Counted from the first letter of the stretch, positions 17,046-27,472 are shown. The stretch: DNA of 64,000 nt from Clostridia bacterium (GCA_017473925.1 JAFUIY010000111.1:1-64000); one strand, 5' to 3'. The notes: generated from the letters alone by a model not told the origin. Made by a program: numbers and translations.

Positions 17046-17741
17046 CTAAACCATAAAACTGTTTTTTATCTCTTCAAACCTGTTTCTGCTGACAGGTATT
17101 TCCTCGTCATTTTCGAGAACAAGTTTATCTTTACCCATTCCCCTGACAGTTTTGAAATTGACAAGATAGCTCTGATGAGCCCTGATAAAACCTTTGGCTG
17201 ATAATATTTCCTCAACATCATCAAGCTTTCCGTAAAACTCATAATCCCTGTTTCCATAAGTCCGGAGAAGGAGTTTTCTGCCGTTACTGAGGAAATATAC
17301 AATATTATCTAATTTTATTTTCTCAAGCACTGTACCGCACTTACAAGAAAAGTAATCTTCATGTTCAAAAAATTCATAGTATCTGTCGATTGTTTCGACA
17401 AGCTGATTTTTATTATAGGGTTTTAATATGTAATTCATTGCCTTCACACGATACCCTAATCTGAGAAGGTTATAGTCTGCCGCAATAAGAACAATTTCAA
17501 TTGTACGGCTGTAACGTCTTGCTGATTCTGCAGCAGCAAGTCCTGCATTATCCGGAGTGGATACATTAACAAACAATATATCAAAATGCCTTCTGCCCTG
17601 TGCGATGTCGGAAGTAAATAAGGTATAAGAAGAATAAAATGTAATGTTGAAATCATCTCTTGAAAACATTATTGCAGAAAGAATGTCATCCAGTTCAAAC
17701 TGTTCTTCAGGATCAGTATCAAATAATGCAATTTCAACCAT
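17046..17741 (-). CDS. LytTR-family regulator with pseudo-receiver domain
   Basis: This 231-aa protein has a receiver-like domain (1-120) and a LytTR DNA-binding domain (~130-231; SYLVNFKTVRGM, VSRNRFEEIKN). The receiver keeps the acidic pocket (Asp8, Asp10) and Lys107 (ILKPY), but the phosphoacceptor Asp is replaced by Asn59 (ILFVNVSTPD) and the Thr/Ser site by Ala. It therefore probably does not take phosphate from a histidine kinase. No histidine kinase gene is adjacent. It may be driven by Ser/Thr phosphorylation or protein contacts and could regulate this cluster or the giant surface protein next to it. The frame opens at 17777, but AGGTGA precedes the ATG at 17741. Confidence 0.75.
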   Translation of the reverse strand: MVEIALFDTDPEEQFELDDILSAIMFSRDDFNITFYSSYTLFTSDIAQGRRHFDILFVNVSTPDNAGLAAAESARRYSRTIEIVLIAADYNLLRLGYRVKAMNYILKPYNKNQLVETIDRYYEFFEHEDYFSCKCGTVLEKIKLDNIVYFLSNGRKLLLRTYGNRDYEFYGKLDDVEEILSAKGFIRAHQSYLVNFKTVRGMGKDKLVLENDEEIPVSRNRFEEIKNSFMV

Positions 17742-17765
17742 TAATTCTTCACCTACCGGTCCTAA

Positions 17766-17797
17766 CCTGCCTGCCACGGAATGCCGTGACAGGCAGG
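17766..17797. terminator. Hairpin after the giant surface protein gene
   Basis: CCTGCCTG (17766-17773) pairs with CAGGCAGG (17790-17797), and the inner CACGG (17775-17779) pairs with CCGTG (17784-17788). There is no T tract on the minus strand, so it may stabilise or partly attenuate the transcript rather than terminate it. It lies between the giant gene and the LytTR gene. Confidence 0.45.
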
Positions 17798-17813
17798 AGT
17801 GTGCTTTTATAGC

Positions 17814-20800
17814 TTATTTCTTAGCTTTTTTATCTTTTTTTTGCAATTTTTCTTCGGCAAAATCATCATTCTTTTTCTTTTTAATTATGATAATTATTGC
17901 TGCAATTGCTACAGGAACACCAACGATAATCAGATAAATCCAAGGCATTGATTCAAGTTTTGCAAAGAACAGTGCAATTTTGTTTGAAGATACGCTGACA
18001 TTTGTGAATTTTACTGTTGTCACGTCATTAATCGGATCTTTAGCATTTATCTGAATTTCATTTCCTGTATCTGTAATGTCAATATATACAGTCTTTGTTT
18101 CAGAAAGAGTATAGTTACTTGCTTTTAAAGGTTTTGCATCTGCAGTATTCTCAAGGTAAATATCTGCAGTTTCACCATTAAGAAGAATATCGATTGTACA
18201 ATCTGAAACATCAGAAAATTCAATGCTTGCTCTGTATTTATCAACATCCATACTGAAACTGTTTTTGAGTTCTGTCTTTATGACAGGAGAAGTAGTATCA
18301 ACCGTGAAATCTGCAGCAATAAAGTTCTTGCTTTCACCGTCAGAAATGTTACCGGCCATATCAGCTGACTCAACTCGGAGCTCATACTTACCATCTTTAT
18401 TATAATATGATGCCTGAGGTACAGTATAAGTATAAACAGAATACTTCTTGCTTGTATCAACAGATGCTTCTGTTTCAACATTTCTGGGCGTAATCATATC
18501 AGAGATAGTAATCTTTGTGGCATTTGATTCCATATTAACGGGAGTAGGGTTAATTTCCTGTATTTTAATATCTGTAGGTTTGTTTGTTACAGATCCGTCA
18601 ACCTTTTTAAGGTCAGCAATATCTGTATTAGCATCATCTGACCACTTAACCATGTATGTTGAGCCCATTCTGTTAAGTGAGAAGGAGAATGAAGGAACAC
18701 TTTCAGAAACATTTTCTTCATTCTGACAGATAATTGTACTTGATGTTCTGCCTGACATGTCAGTAACATTACATGACAATGCGTAAATACCGTCATTATA
18801 GATATTATCTGCTTTTGTAAAGTCAATTCTGTATGAATACTCCGTTGTGCTTGATGAAGGATCAGCAGTAATAAAATTCATATTAACAAGATCATTAACA
18901 CCAAGAGTTTTATTGACAAGATTTACTTCTTTTGTTTCAGGATCAGTTTCCTTGTACCATACTGAGAATGAAGTTGTAAGAGGATTTGTTGCAAGACAGA
19001 GACTGTCTCTTGCTGAAAGAGTGAATGCAACTTCATCTGCATTTGTAGCTTCATTGTTTGCAATATCTGTAACAGTAATTGTGGGGTCTGTATTATCTAC
19101 AAAGAACTGAGGATGTGAGTATGTCGTCCTATTACCTGCCTTATCAGTAACAGTCATTACAATACTGTGACCGCCATCTGATGAATAAACAGCAGAACTT
19201 GTTCTTACATCACCGGTGCCACTCCAACCGGACAATACACCATCAGAAAGAGAAATAACGCTGTCATCAAAATGATGTTCATCTACAACAAAAGATGCTG
19301 TTACTGAAGATGAGTAGTAACTGTTTATAGGAGTAACTGAAGATGAAAGAGTACAATTAATAACAGGTGCAGTCATATCAATTGTGAAAACATAAGTAGC
19401 AATTGACACATTACCTGCATTGTCATACATTCTGATATCTATGGTAATATCATCAGCTTCGTAGTCAATAACAAGAGGCATTGAAGCTTTTGTCACATAG
19501 TTTTTATCTTCTGCCTCAACCGTGAGAATATCAGAATACTGAGAAGGATTATTGCTGAAGTTTGTGACAAATTCAGAATATCTGTTTTCAGTCTGACCGT
19601 TTGAAACATTGACAGAAGTTATCTTAACACCAATTTTTGAAATACCTGCTACTTCATCCTTGAAATTCAGAACAGGATTGACAGCCTTATTGTAATGTAC
19701 ACCATATGAGTAACCATCAAGTGTCATTGCAATATGATCCTGCTCATTATCATGAGCATCCTGTGATTCTATAGTAAAGTTAGCCGGATTGTTATTTGTT
19801 GAACTGTTGCCTACATTATCCTTTAATGTAACAACAAGATTACCCTTAAAATTATAGGGGAAGATATAGGTCCATTCATACATTCCGTTGCCGTCTAACT
19901 TATTGAAATAAACACCGACACCGGGTTTGAAAGGTTCGCCTTCAATAGGAATGAATGTCACATCAACCATACTCTTGTCTGCGATACCGGAAGTAGGTGC
20001 AAGTTCATCAGCAACACTGCCTGAATCACTGATAGTCAGTTTGATTTCAGTATTTTTATCACATGTGATTTCATACTTATTTGATGTGTTATTAAACATA
20101 ACATTCACAGTTGATGAAGCAGGATCTTGGTTATCGATTTCTTTAAAATCAATCTTCTGAACACCGGGAGCAGTAGTATCCATATAAATAGTATAAGGAT
20201 ACTTTGCGTTGTTTTCCTTGAATTCATCTGTCTTGTTTGTCAATTCATTACCTGCATTATCGGTGATAACATAAGTAAGATTGATACTGCCATCCGGATT
20301 AACAACTGCTTCTGAAGTGCTGAATTCAATAGGAGCGGGATTGGTTATTTTATCCTTATCAGCAGTAAAATGCTTATCAAGAATAAGCTTATTATTAAGA
20401 TAAACATCTACTGTAGCAATACCTGCAAAGTTATCAGAAACTGTGAGTTTATAAGTTACATCACCTGAATACCAAACCTTACCGGTTTCGGAATCTGAAT
20501 AACTGATAATACCATCAGGAATGGTGATATCAAGTGCATCAACAACAGGTGCAACCTTATCAATATTGATGTTTTCACCATAAACAGTTTTTTCAGATGC
20601 ATTATCAACATTATCTACTGCAACTGCAAAAACCTTATTATTTTTAACATCGTCTTCATCAATTTCAAATATACCGTCAGCGCTTTTACCGACAAGCTTT
20701 GCGGATTCAGCATCTTTGCCGATATATAGATGATATTCCTTGATACCTGAACTGAATGATTCATTACCTACAGGACCGTAATCTGAGCCTTCAACAACAA

Positions 20801-23800
20801 CCGTAACAGTATTGTTAAAGAAAATACCGAATGTAAGATCCTTTACAATTTCAACAAATCCGTTGGGAGCAGAATCATCTTTCTCAGCAAAATAAATTTT
20901 ATCAACAACAGGTGCAATATCATCAATATAGATATTACCGGTCTGTGCAGTCTGCTCATTACCGTTATTATCCTTGACGTCAAATACATTATAAGTATAT
21001 GAAACTGCAGATTCCTTATCTGTCATGTATTCAAACAGACGGGCAATAATCACATTGGGATCATCACCCCATATTATTGAGTCGCCGAGAACTTCACCGT
21101 TAACTTCAACCTTAACAGACTGAATACCTGAAGCATCTTTGTCTTTAGCTGTATCATAAACTGAGATATTGAATGTGATATCATCGTTGTACCAGATACC
21201 GTCAGCGGTATCATAACGGACAAGTGACTCCGTCTCCCCTGTTTCAGGAAGCCATGTGAGAATAATGGGAGGCTGAGTATCATTGAACCTTGCATCAATT
21301 GATGCAGTTGCGTTGAATGATTCAGTTACTACAGTAGCATTACCTGCAGCGTCAACAACAGTAATAGTCATAGTGTAAACACTTGTCATTTCAACAGGAA
21401 TATTATAATTAACCTTATTGCCTGTATGATCTGTAACTGTGATTGTAATCTGCTGTTCTGTAGTGACATCCTTACCGTTAAATGCAACAGTAATGTTCTT
21501 ATCATCTGTCAATAATGCATCTGCATTTTCAGCAACAAAAGAATAAACAACATCATCATTGATTTTTACTTCATAGCTGCGCACACCTGAATGATTATCA
21601 TTGAATGCAACAGGTACATCAAATTTATATGTAAACCATTCCTGTGTTTCTCCGTTTACTGAAATTTCAGAACCTTCAGGTCTTGAAACTTCAACATGAG
21701 GAGCAATATTTTCCCATGAAATGATGGCCTTGCCTTCTGAATTACCGTCAGTAGCATACACCTGAGTATTCAGACCTGCCTCGTTTGTTGCAGCAATTGC
21801 AAAAGAACCCTTGAACATACCTGTCTCATCTTTGAATTCGTCAAAGCTGAGAATAAATGTAACAACACCGTTATTATAAGATGTAGGTGTTTTTTCAAGA
21901 ACAAACTCATCATTTACATCTGTAGCAATAAGCTTGATTTCAAGTCTGTCTGAATCAGGGTTAACAGCAATTCCGGATTCAGGATCATCAACCTTTGCAG
22001 TAACCCTGATACCAGCCTTGAAAGCATAACCATAAGTAAGCTTATTGGCAGTCTCAGAAGCTGTATCATCATTGTTTTCAGTAATAACAATATTTTCAAT
22101 AACAGGTGCTGTAGTATCAAGTCTGACTTCTGCAGTTTTTGTTGTTTCATTACCAGCATTGTCTACTGCATAAACAGTGAGAGAAGCAACATTGTTATTG
22201 AAATAAAGTTCACTGAGAGGAACACTGTATTTACCGTCTGTAACAGTAATTTCATGACGGCTGTACATGTTCTTTGCAAGATAATATAATGCCTTTACGC
22301 CTGAAGCAGCATCTGTGACATCTGATATTTCAACAGAAGAAGACGCATCTGTAAACCACGCATCTGAATTGATTGTAAAATCAGGTGCGACTGAATCATA
22401 TCTGAATTCTACAGATTCTGCAACAGCAGTGTCTGTACCTGAAATAATCTTGGATGAAACATTGCCTGCAGCGTCTGTTACTGTGAAAACAACAGTATTT
22501 GTGCCTTCAGAAAGTGCAGCCTTGCTGACATCGAAAATATATTCATTTTCATTCTCGCCTGCTGCGACAGCATCCTTATCAGCTTCACCGTTGATTGATG
22601 CAACGACACTCTTAACGTCTGATTCTGCATTGGTAACTGTAAGAAGAACAGTAGAATCTGAAGTAAGCCATGCATTGTCTGCATGCTCAACTCTGAGGAT
22701 ATCCTGTGTTGAATCCTTTTTGACATCAACTGTCTTCGTTGTTTTATTACCTGCTTTATCAAATACACTTACAGTAATTGTGTACTCACCGTCAGGAATG
22801 TCAGAATTATTAAGAGTAACAGAATCAGCATTCTCGGGAACGTTGATTGCTTTATTAAGGTTTTTACCTGTAAAGACAACTCTGGAAGCTCCGGAAACTT
22901 CATCTTTTATATTTTTTACTTCTAACTCAAGATTTTTCACCCATGAAGATGATACTCTGCCGATATCAAAATCAGGAACTGAAGTATCTTTCTTAACGGG
23001 AATATCTGTTTTTGAATCACCTATGATAACAGTAATAACATGTTCACCGTCAGGAATTTCATCCATGGAAATATCAATATTTCCGTTAGGGGCAAGGAAA
23101 ACATTGTCATAATCGTTGTCAACAACAAATGTGACATCCTTACCGTCATCACCGGTATTAACAGAAATTATACCACTGTTTACCCATGCATCATCATCTG
23201 CCTCCCAATTGATTGTACAATCAGAAGAAATAACATATGACTTTGACATAGCGGAATAATTGGAATTTGCTGATGAAGGTGTGAAAACCGCTGTAATTCT
23301 TGCAGAAGTTACAACATTAAGAAGATTTTCAGCAACCTTAACCACACCGCTGTCAGAATCAACAGTAGCAAAAGCCTGATTATCACTTGAATATTTGACT
23401 GTGCCTTCAGCACCATCAGCAAGTTTTACAGGGTTAGAATATGACTTTCCTGCTTCCGCATTGGGGATATCGCCCTTTACAAAACCTTTGATTGCGTTGT
23501 CAGCAGGATAAACATTAACATAAATATCCGCAAAAGCAGCAGCATAAGTGCTTGTCTTTTCAACTGAAACACGAATGACTGCAGAGCCGACTGAAAGAGC
23601 TAAAACGACACCATTGTCAACAGATACAACCGTTTCACCACTTGTGACTGCATAATTTACAGCAGCGTCACTATTTGTTGAAACTGTAATTTCAGTTCTG
23701 TCACCATACATCATATCCAATGAAGATGTGCTGACAGTAAGCTCGGGATTTGCAAGAGAGCTTGACTGCTGTGTCAGATCTACATGATACAATGATCTGG

Positions 23801-24107
23801 AAAGAGGTCCGTAAACCTCATAACCGCCGACAACGGCAAGAGTCGAATTTGCAAGCTGAGTATCATCCAACTGCATAAACTCAACATAACCATTCTGGTC
23901 AGTGGCTCCAGAAGCCACAACTGATGAACCTGAATAAATAATTACTTCCGTACCGCTGCTTGCATTACCGCCTGATGTTACACTGAACGATAAATAGTCT
24001 GCAGATTCGTAATCAACTGCTGATGCAAATATGTTCAGAGGTGCAGTGGGAACAAGCATAAGACAAGCAAGAAACAGCGCAAGAACACGGCTGAATTTTT
24101 TATTCAT
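17814..24107 (-). CDS. Giant membrane-anchored Ig-repeat surface protein
   Basis: This protein of about 2097 aa has a signal peptide ending near FASA (residue ~30), a Big-2-like Ig domain (~105-200), then a long chain of Ig-like/cadherin-like domains. At least a dozen carry variants of the motif DxAGN (DKAGN, DAAGN, DNAGN), typical of large bacterial adhesins. A C-terminal membrane helix (~2050-2075) and a Lys-rich inner tail follow. There is no LPXTG motif or dockerin. It probably extends far from the cell as an adhesin or stalk. It sits amid the kinase/FHA genes, 6 nt after a membrane protein gene, so it is likely the main output or target of the system. The frame opens at a TTG (24113), but the ATG at 24107 is best spaced from AAGGAAGTGA. 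Confidence 0.8.
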   Translation of the reverse strand: MNKKFSRVLALFLACLMLVPTAPLNIFASAVDYESADYLSFSVTSGGNASSGTEVIIYSGSSVVASGATDQNGYVEFMQLDDTQLANSTLAVVGGYEVYGPLSRSLYHVDLTQQSSSLANPELTVSTSSLDMMYGDRTEITVSTNSDAAVNYAVTSGETVVSVDNGVVLALSVGSAVIRVSVEKTSTYAAAFADIYVNVYPADNAIKGFVKGDIPNAEAGKSYSNPVKLADGAEGTVKYSSDNQAFATVDSDSGVVKVAENLLNVVTSARITAVFTPSSANSNYSAMSKSYVISSDCTINWEADDDAWVNSGIISVNTGDDGKDVTFVVDNDYDNVFLAPNGNIDISMDEIPDGEHVITVIIGDSKTDIPVKKDTSVPDFDIGRVSSSWVKNLELEVKNIKDEVSGASRVVFTGKNLNKAINVPENADSVTLNNSDIPDGEYTITVSVFDKAGNKTTKTVDVKKDSTQDILRVEHADNAWLTSDSTVLLTVTNAESDVKSVVASINGEADKDAVAAGENENEYIFDVSKAALSEGTNTVVFTVTDAAGNVSSKIISGTDTAVAESVEFRYDSVAPDFTINSDAWFTDASSSVEISDVTDAASGVKALYYLAKNMYSRHEITVTDGKYSVPLSELYFNNNVASLTVYAVDNAGNETTKTAEVRLDTTAPVIENIVITENNDDTASETANKLTYGYAFKAGIRVTAKVDDPESGIAVNPDSDRLEIKLIATDVNDEFVLEKTPTSYNNGVVTFILSFDEFKDETGMFKGSFAIAATNEAGLNTQVYATDGNSEGKAIISWENIAPHVEVSRPEGSEISVNGETQEWFTYKFDVPVAFNDNHSGVRSYEVKINDDVVYSFVAENADALLTDDKNITVAFNGKDVTTEQQITITVTDHTGNKVNYNIPVEMTSVYTMTITVVDAAGNATVVTESFNATASIDARFNDTQPPIILTWLPETGETESLVRYDTADGIWYNDDITFNISVYDTAKDKDASGIQSVKVEVNGEVLGDSIIWGDDPNVIIARLFEYMTDKESAVSYTYNVFDVKDNNGNEQTAQTGNIYIDDIAPVVDKIYFAEKDDSAPNGFVEIVKDLTFGIFFNNTVTVVVEGSDYGPVGNESFSSGIKEYHLYIGKDAESAKLVGKSADGIFEIDEDDVKNNKVFAVAVDNVDNASEKTVYGENINIDKVAPVVDALDITIPDGIISYSDSETGKVWYSGDVTYKLTVSDNFAGIATVDVYLNNKLILDKHFTADKDKITNPAPIEFSTSEAVVNPDGSINLTYVITDNAGNELTNKTDEFKENNAKYPYTIYMDTTAPGVQKIDFKEIDNQDPASSTVNVMFNNTSNKYEITCDKNTEIKLTISDSGSVADELAPTSGIADKSMVDVTFIPIEGEPFKPGVGVYFNKLDGNGMYEWTYIFPYNFKGNLVVTLKDNVGNSSTNNNPANFTIESQDAHDNEQDHIAMTLDGYSYGVHYNKAVNPVLNFKDEVAGISKIGVKITSVNVSNGQTENRYSEFVTNFSNNPSQYSDILTVEAEDKNYVTKASMPLVIDYEADDITIDIRMYDNAGNVSIATYVFTIDMTAPVINCTLSSSVTPINSYYSSSVTASFVVDEHHFDDSVISLSDGVLSGWSGTGDVRTSSAVYSSDGGHSIVMTVTDKAGNRTTYSHPQFFVDNTDPTITVTDIANNEATNADEVAFTLSARDSLCLATNPLTTSFSVWYKETDPETKEVNLVNKTLGVNDLVNMNFITADPSSSTTEYSYRIDFTKADNIYNDGIYALSCNVTDMSGRTSSTIICQNEENVSESVPSFSFSLNRMGSTYMVKWSDDANTDIADLKKVDGSVTNKPTDIKIQEINPTPVNMESNATKITISDMITPRNVETEASVDTSKKYSVYTYTVPQASYYNKDGKYELRVESADMAGNISDGESKNFIAADFTVDTTSPVIKTELKNSFSMDVDKYRASIEFSDVSDCTIDILLNGETADIYLENTADAKPLKASNYTLSETKTVYIDITDTGNEIQINAKDPINDVTTVKFTNVSVSSNKIALFFAKLESMPWIYLIIVGVPVAIAAIIIIIKKKKNDDFAEEKLQKKDKKAKK

Positions 24108-24113
24108 TATCAA

Positions 24114-24962
24114 TCACTTCCTTCTTCGATTTATTTTTTTAAATATTAAACTATATTCATAAATACTGTCATTGAAAAAAACATGAAAATTCAAGGACAG
24201 TAAGAATAACGAAAGAATCGCTGCTGTTACTGCAATATGATCAAATATACCTTTTGCTGCAAGAATAACAAAAATAATTGTCAAAAGTGTAACTGAAAAA
24301 AATACAATATCAACAGTCTTTGCTGTTTTATTACGGAAGAAATTCAGGACAGAAATAAATCTGTAAATTCTCGCCGCAGGTGAGGATGAACCGCAATGGA
24401 ATTCAAACTCATTTTTATATCTCAACTTTATAAAAAGCATAAGACCGCCTGAACAAAGAACAGATATCCAGAATAATGTTACAAAAATGAACGTAACAGT
24501 GGTTTCTGCAGCCATAAAAGGAATAATTATAAGAAACAGAGACTGCAGAGCCATAAAAACAGGAATCAGATTTACAAAAGGTAATTGTAAATATATGTGT
24601 TCATCCGGTTTTTTATCTATTTTGTTTTTTTCAGAATTCAGGACACTTTTATTTTTTTCTGATTCAGTTTCAAGCTTTTCAGATATGTCTTTTTGTCCGG
24701 AATCAGTCTTCTTGTTCTTGTTTTTATTTTTTTCTGTTTTTTGCTTTACAGATTCAGAAGCAGACTCATTTTGTTTTTCTTTTTCATTACCGTCATCAAA
24801 CAGAACAGGAATGTCTTCAACAGGATGCTGATTGCTGTTTTCTGTTATTTTCTCTTCTGGCGGAGCAGTTATTTTATCTCCCTTTTTTTTATTGACAGAA
24901 CGAAGAAATGATTCTTTTGCGTCAAGCGGAATCTTTTCAACAGGATTTTTTTTATCTGACAC
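24114..24962 (-). CDS. Four-helix membrane protein with long charged N-terminal region
   Basis: I do not recognise a family. The 282-aa protein has a hydrophilic Lys/Glu/Ser-rich N-terminal region (1-125) followed by two helix pairs (about 130-180 and 215-262), both ends probably inside. The charged tail could be a kinase target or scaffold. It starts with GTG, with AGGA 8 nt upstream. Only 6 nt separate its stop from the start of the giant surface protein, which suggests they work together, for example in export or anchoring. A perfect 12-bp inverted repeat precedes it. Confidence 0.6.
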   Translation of the reverse strand: MSDKKNPVEKIPLDAKESFLRSVNKKKGDKITAPPEEKITENSNQHPVEDIPVLFDDGNEKEKQNESASESVKQKTEKNKNKNKKTDSGQKDISEKLETESEKNKSVLNSEKNKIDKKPDEHIYLQLPFVNLIPVFMALQSLFLIIIPFMAAETTVTFIFVTLFWISVLCSGGLMLFIKLRYKNEFEFHCGSSSPAARIYRFISVLNFFRNKTAKTVDIVFFSVTLLTIIFVILAAKGIFDHIAVTAAILSLFLLSLNFHVFFNDSIYEYSLIFKKINRRRK

Positions 24963-24993
24963 TGTATAAATCCTCCCGGGATTCAGTTTTCAT

Positions 24994-25036
24994 GTAAAGC
25001 AGAAAGACTTCACATATAAAAGCTTTTCTGCTTTAC
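24994..25036. repeat. Perfect 12-bp inverted repeat between genes
   Basis: GTAAAGCAGAAA (24994-25005) pairs with TTTCTGCTTTAC (25025-25036) across a 19-nt loop. A second small palindrome (AAAGTAGTTTTACTTT on the minus strand) lies just upstream at about 25043-25058. It has no T tract and may be an mRNA processing or attenuation element that sets the ratio of kinase to surface protein. Confidence 0.5.
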
Positions 25037-25064
25037 ACAACAAAGTAAAACTACTTTACATAAA

Positions 25065-25502
25065 TCAGCCGATATATTCTGAACATTCAGTAAACACAAG
25101 GTCTTTAAGAATGACAAAATCTTTTCTGTTATTGACATTCTGAGCAAGAACCTGTGTTCCGGCTTCAGATTTTACAGAAGCTGCTGCACGCGACTGTGCA
25201 AGAGCATCTCCCATAGACTGCTGAGGAGCATTATTGATATTACCTGTTCTTCCTCTTTTTGCAATATTGGAAGTTTTGACATCTATAAGTTTACCTGAGG
25301 GATCATAAATACCGACACGCTTATTGCTTTCCTTCTTTTTACGGTATTCTTCCATATAGTTTTCAACCATTTTACCTGAAAGTTCCTTTCGGATTCTTCT
25401 GATATCAAAGTTGAAGAACATGATTATTGCAATGATAAGACAGATGGCAGCTATACAAAAACAGATTGCTGCAATAATTGTAAATATTTCATACGCACCC
25501 AT
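25065..25502 (-). CDS. Small single-pass membrane protein of the FHA/kinase cluster
   Basis: I do not recognise a family. The 145-aa protein has one long N-terminal membrane helix (~8-32) and a basic inner region (33-145) with a possible coiled stretch (RRIRKELSGKMVENYMEEYR). It includes GTQVLAQ, which resembles the TTVL segments of other members and may be a phosphothreonine site. The gene starts 17 nt after the membrane kinase stop, with GGAGGT 8 nt before the ATG. It is probably a partner or substrate of that kinase. Confidence 0.55.
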   Translation of the reverse strand: MGAYEIFTIIAAICFCIAAICLIIAIIMFFNFDIRRIRKELSGKMVENYMEEYRKKKESNKRVGIYDPSGKLIDVKTSNIAKRGRTGNINNAPQQSMGDALAQSRAAASVKSEAGTQVLAQNVNNRKDFVILKDLVFTECSEYIG

Positions 25503-25519
25503 ATCTGTATACCTCCCAT

Positions 25520-27463
25520 TTATTCGCCGTAAACCAAATAAATATAATGTGCAATATTGGCTCTGTTATCATTAATTGTATCAAAATTTGAGTTCGGAGA
25601 CCATTTTTCAATACTGTAGATGCCCTTTGTTTCATCATATTCGAGCTCTGAACGCTGATTATTTAAAAATCCGCTGAATGTACCGTCTGTTGAAAGGTCA
25701 AGAACTCTTTTATAAACAATCATATAATCTTCACCATAAAGTGCCTTGTAGATTGCAGCTACATCATTTTTTGAAATATTTTTTGATTTATAATCCTTGA
25801 TATTGCTTTGATCTTCGAGCATACGATAATATGTAACATACATACTACGTTTTGTGACATCACTTGAAGTATTTTCGGTCAGTTCAAGTGATTTTATAAT
25901 TTCATCAAAGCACTTGACAATATCCACATCATTTGCAGCAGTCTGGTACAAATCATTTGATACCTGGGAATCATCTTTAGTAAAATATGTGTATATGACT
26001 GAACTGTAGTAATAGTTTTTTGCTTTATCGACCAGTTCATCCGGCAGCTCAGTTGTGTCATAATTATCTTTTTTGTTTAGAAGTCCGTTATTTTCATCAA
26101 AAAGAATTGCAAGTACTCTTTTTGCTTCTGCAAAGTTGTTATAATTTACTGCATCTACAGTAGCTGAACCGAAAAGCATTTCACCATGATAAATACAATA
26201 CTTTACAAGGTTTGTTATCTGCTCATCTGAAAGATTATCATAGATTGTTTCACCTTCATCAAGATCATTTACATCTTCAAGTTCAGCCTGAACAACACTC
26301 ATAATATCATCAGGCTGCCGTATGTTAATGGAGTACATATCAATTTTTTCTTCATTATGCATTGATACAATTTTTTCCATATATACAGCAAGAAATTCAA
26401 GCTGTTCACTACTGTTATATTTGCTTTTTTTGTTAGATTCCGGACTGCCCATAATATTATCATAAGCATCGGAGAGAATACTGTAACCACTTGCATTCTG
26501 GACATTTTTGATATTGTCTGTCAAACTTGCATCGAGTGATTTTTTTGCGCCGAAAATCATACCGGTACCGAGGATTGCAAAGACAATTGAACATACAACC
26601 AAAGCGATGAAAGAATTCAATCTCTTTTTCTGTCTGATTCTTCTGCCTTTATCAAACTCCTGAATATTATCAAGGACATATCTGATTTCATCACATGACT
26701 GGAATCTGTCTTCAGGGTTCATCTGTGTACATTTCTGAATCAGATACTGAAGACCGTCATAGAAATTGGGATTTACCTGTTTGATCGGATAGAGTTCATA
26801 AGGAGGTTCACAAGGATTAAGACCTGTCACAAGGTGATAAAGCGTAACACCAAAACAATAAATATCTGTTCTTGCATCAGTCTGTCCCTTACCGCCGAAC
26901 TGTTCGGGAGCTGCATAGCCTCTTGTGCCGAGACTTTCCGTATCTGCAGTTTTTGCTCGTTTATATTCACGGGCAATACCGAAATCAATCAGTTTGACTG
27001 TACCGTCAGGTCTGAGCATAACGTTTGCAGGCTTCATATCTCTGTATATGATAGGCGGCTCACAATTATGCAGATAGAAAAGAACGTCGCACAACTGCTT
27101 GCCCCATTCAATAACCTGATCCTGGTCCTGTGCACCGTAAAGCTCAAGAATCTTACTGAGAGGTTCACCTTCAATATAGTCCATGACAACATAAATTGTG
27201 TCATGCTCTTCTATAATGTCAACAATTCTGGGAAGTGAAGGATGATCGAGCTTTTTCATAAGATTTGCTTCAGCAAGAAGACTGGAAACAACTATTTCAT
27301 TGTTTGCATCATTTGCTTTTCGTGCAATTTCTTTAACTGCCCACTGTTTATTAAGACGGGTATCCATTGCGAGATAAACAACAGACATACCGCCTCTGCC
27401 GATTTCTCGGAGGACTTCATATTTACCGTCAATAAGTGTACCTATTTTAGCCAAGTTGTTCAC
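25520..27463 (-). CDS. Transmembrane Ser/Thr protein kinase with non-PASTA outer domain
   Basis: This 647-aa receptor kinase has an N-terminal Hanks-type domain (~15-270) with IGRGGMSVVY, Lys44, YRDMKPAN (Asp142, Asn147), LIDFG and GYAAPEQ. A juxtamembrane segment, a membrane helix (~285-308) and an outer region of about 340 residues follow. The outer region has no PASTA repeats and no recognisable fold, so it is not a standard PrkC/PknB. HRD is changed to YRD, a frequent clostridial variant. It sits between a PP2C gene (9 nt upstream) and a small membrane protein gene (17 nt downstream). The GTG start follows GGGAGG closely; a TTG four codons later is an alternative. Confidence 0.85.
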   Translation of the reverse strand: MNNLAKIGTLIDGKYEVLREIGRGGMSVVYLAMDTRLNKQWAVKEIARKANDANNEIVVSSLLAEANLMKKLDHPSLPRIVDIIEEHDTIYVVMDYIEGEPLSKILELYGAQDQDQVIEWGKQLCDVLFYLHNCEPPIIYRDMKPANVMLRPDGTVKLIDFGIAREYKRAKTADTESLGTRGYAAPEQFGGKGQTDARTDIYCFGVTLYHLVTGLNPCEPPYELYPIKQVNPNFYDGLQYLIQKCTQMNPEDRFQSCDEIRYVLDNIQEFDKGRRIRQKKRLNSFIALVVCSIVFAILGTGMIFGAKKSLDASLTDNIKNVQNASGYSILSDAYDNIMGSPESNKKSKYNSSEQLEFLAVYMEKIVSMHNEEKIDMYSINIRQPDDIMSVVQAELEDVNDLDEGETIYDNLSDEQITNLVKYCIYHGEMLFGSATVDAVNYNNFAEAKRVLAILFDENNGLLNKKDNYDTTELPDELVDKAKNYYYSSVIYTYFTKDDSQVSNDLYQTAANDVDIVKCFDEIIKSLELTENTSSDVTKRSMYVTYYRMLEDQSNIKDYKSKNISKNDVAAIYKALYGEDYMIVYKRVLDLSTDGTFSGFLNNQRSELEYDETKGIYSIEKWSPNSNFDTINDNRANIAHYIYLVYGE

Positions 27464-27472
27464 CGTCCTCCC

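Noticed and set aside
22315..23112. 265-aa plus-strand open frame
   Set aside because: It is the opposite-strand shadow of the Ig-repeat gene, with Ser/Thr/Val-rich composition typical of reverse complement of repeats and no RBS.
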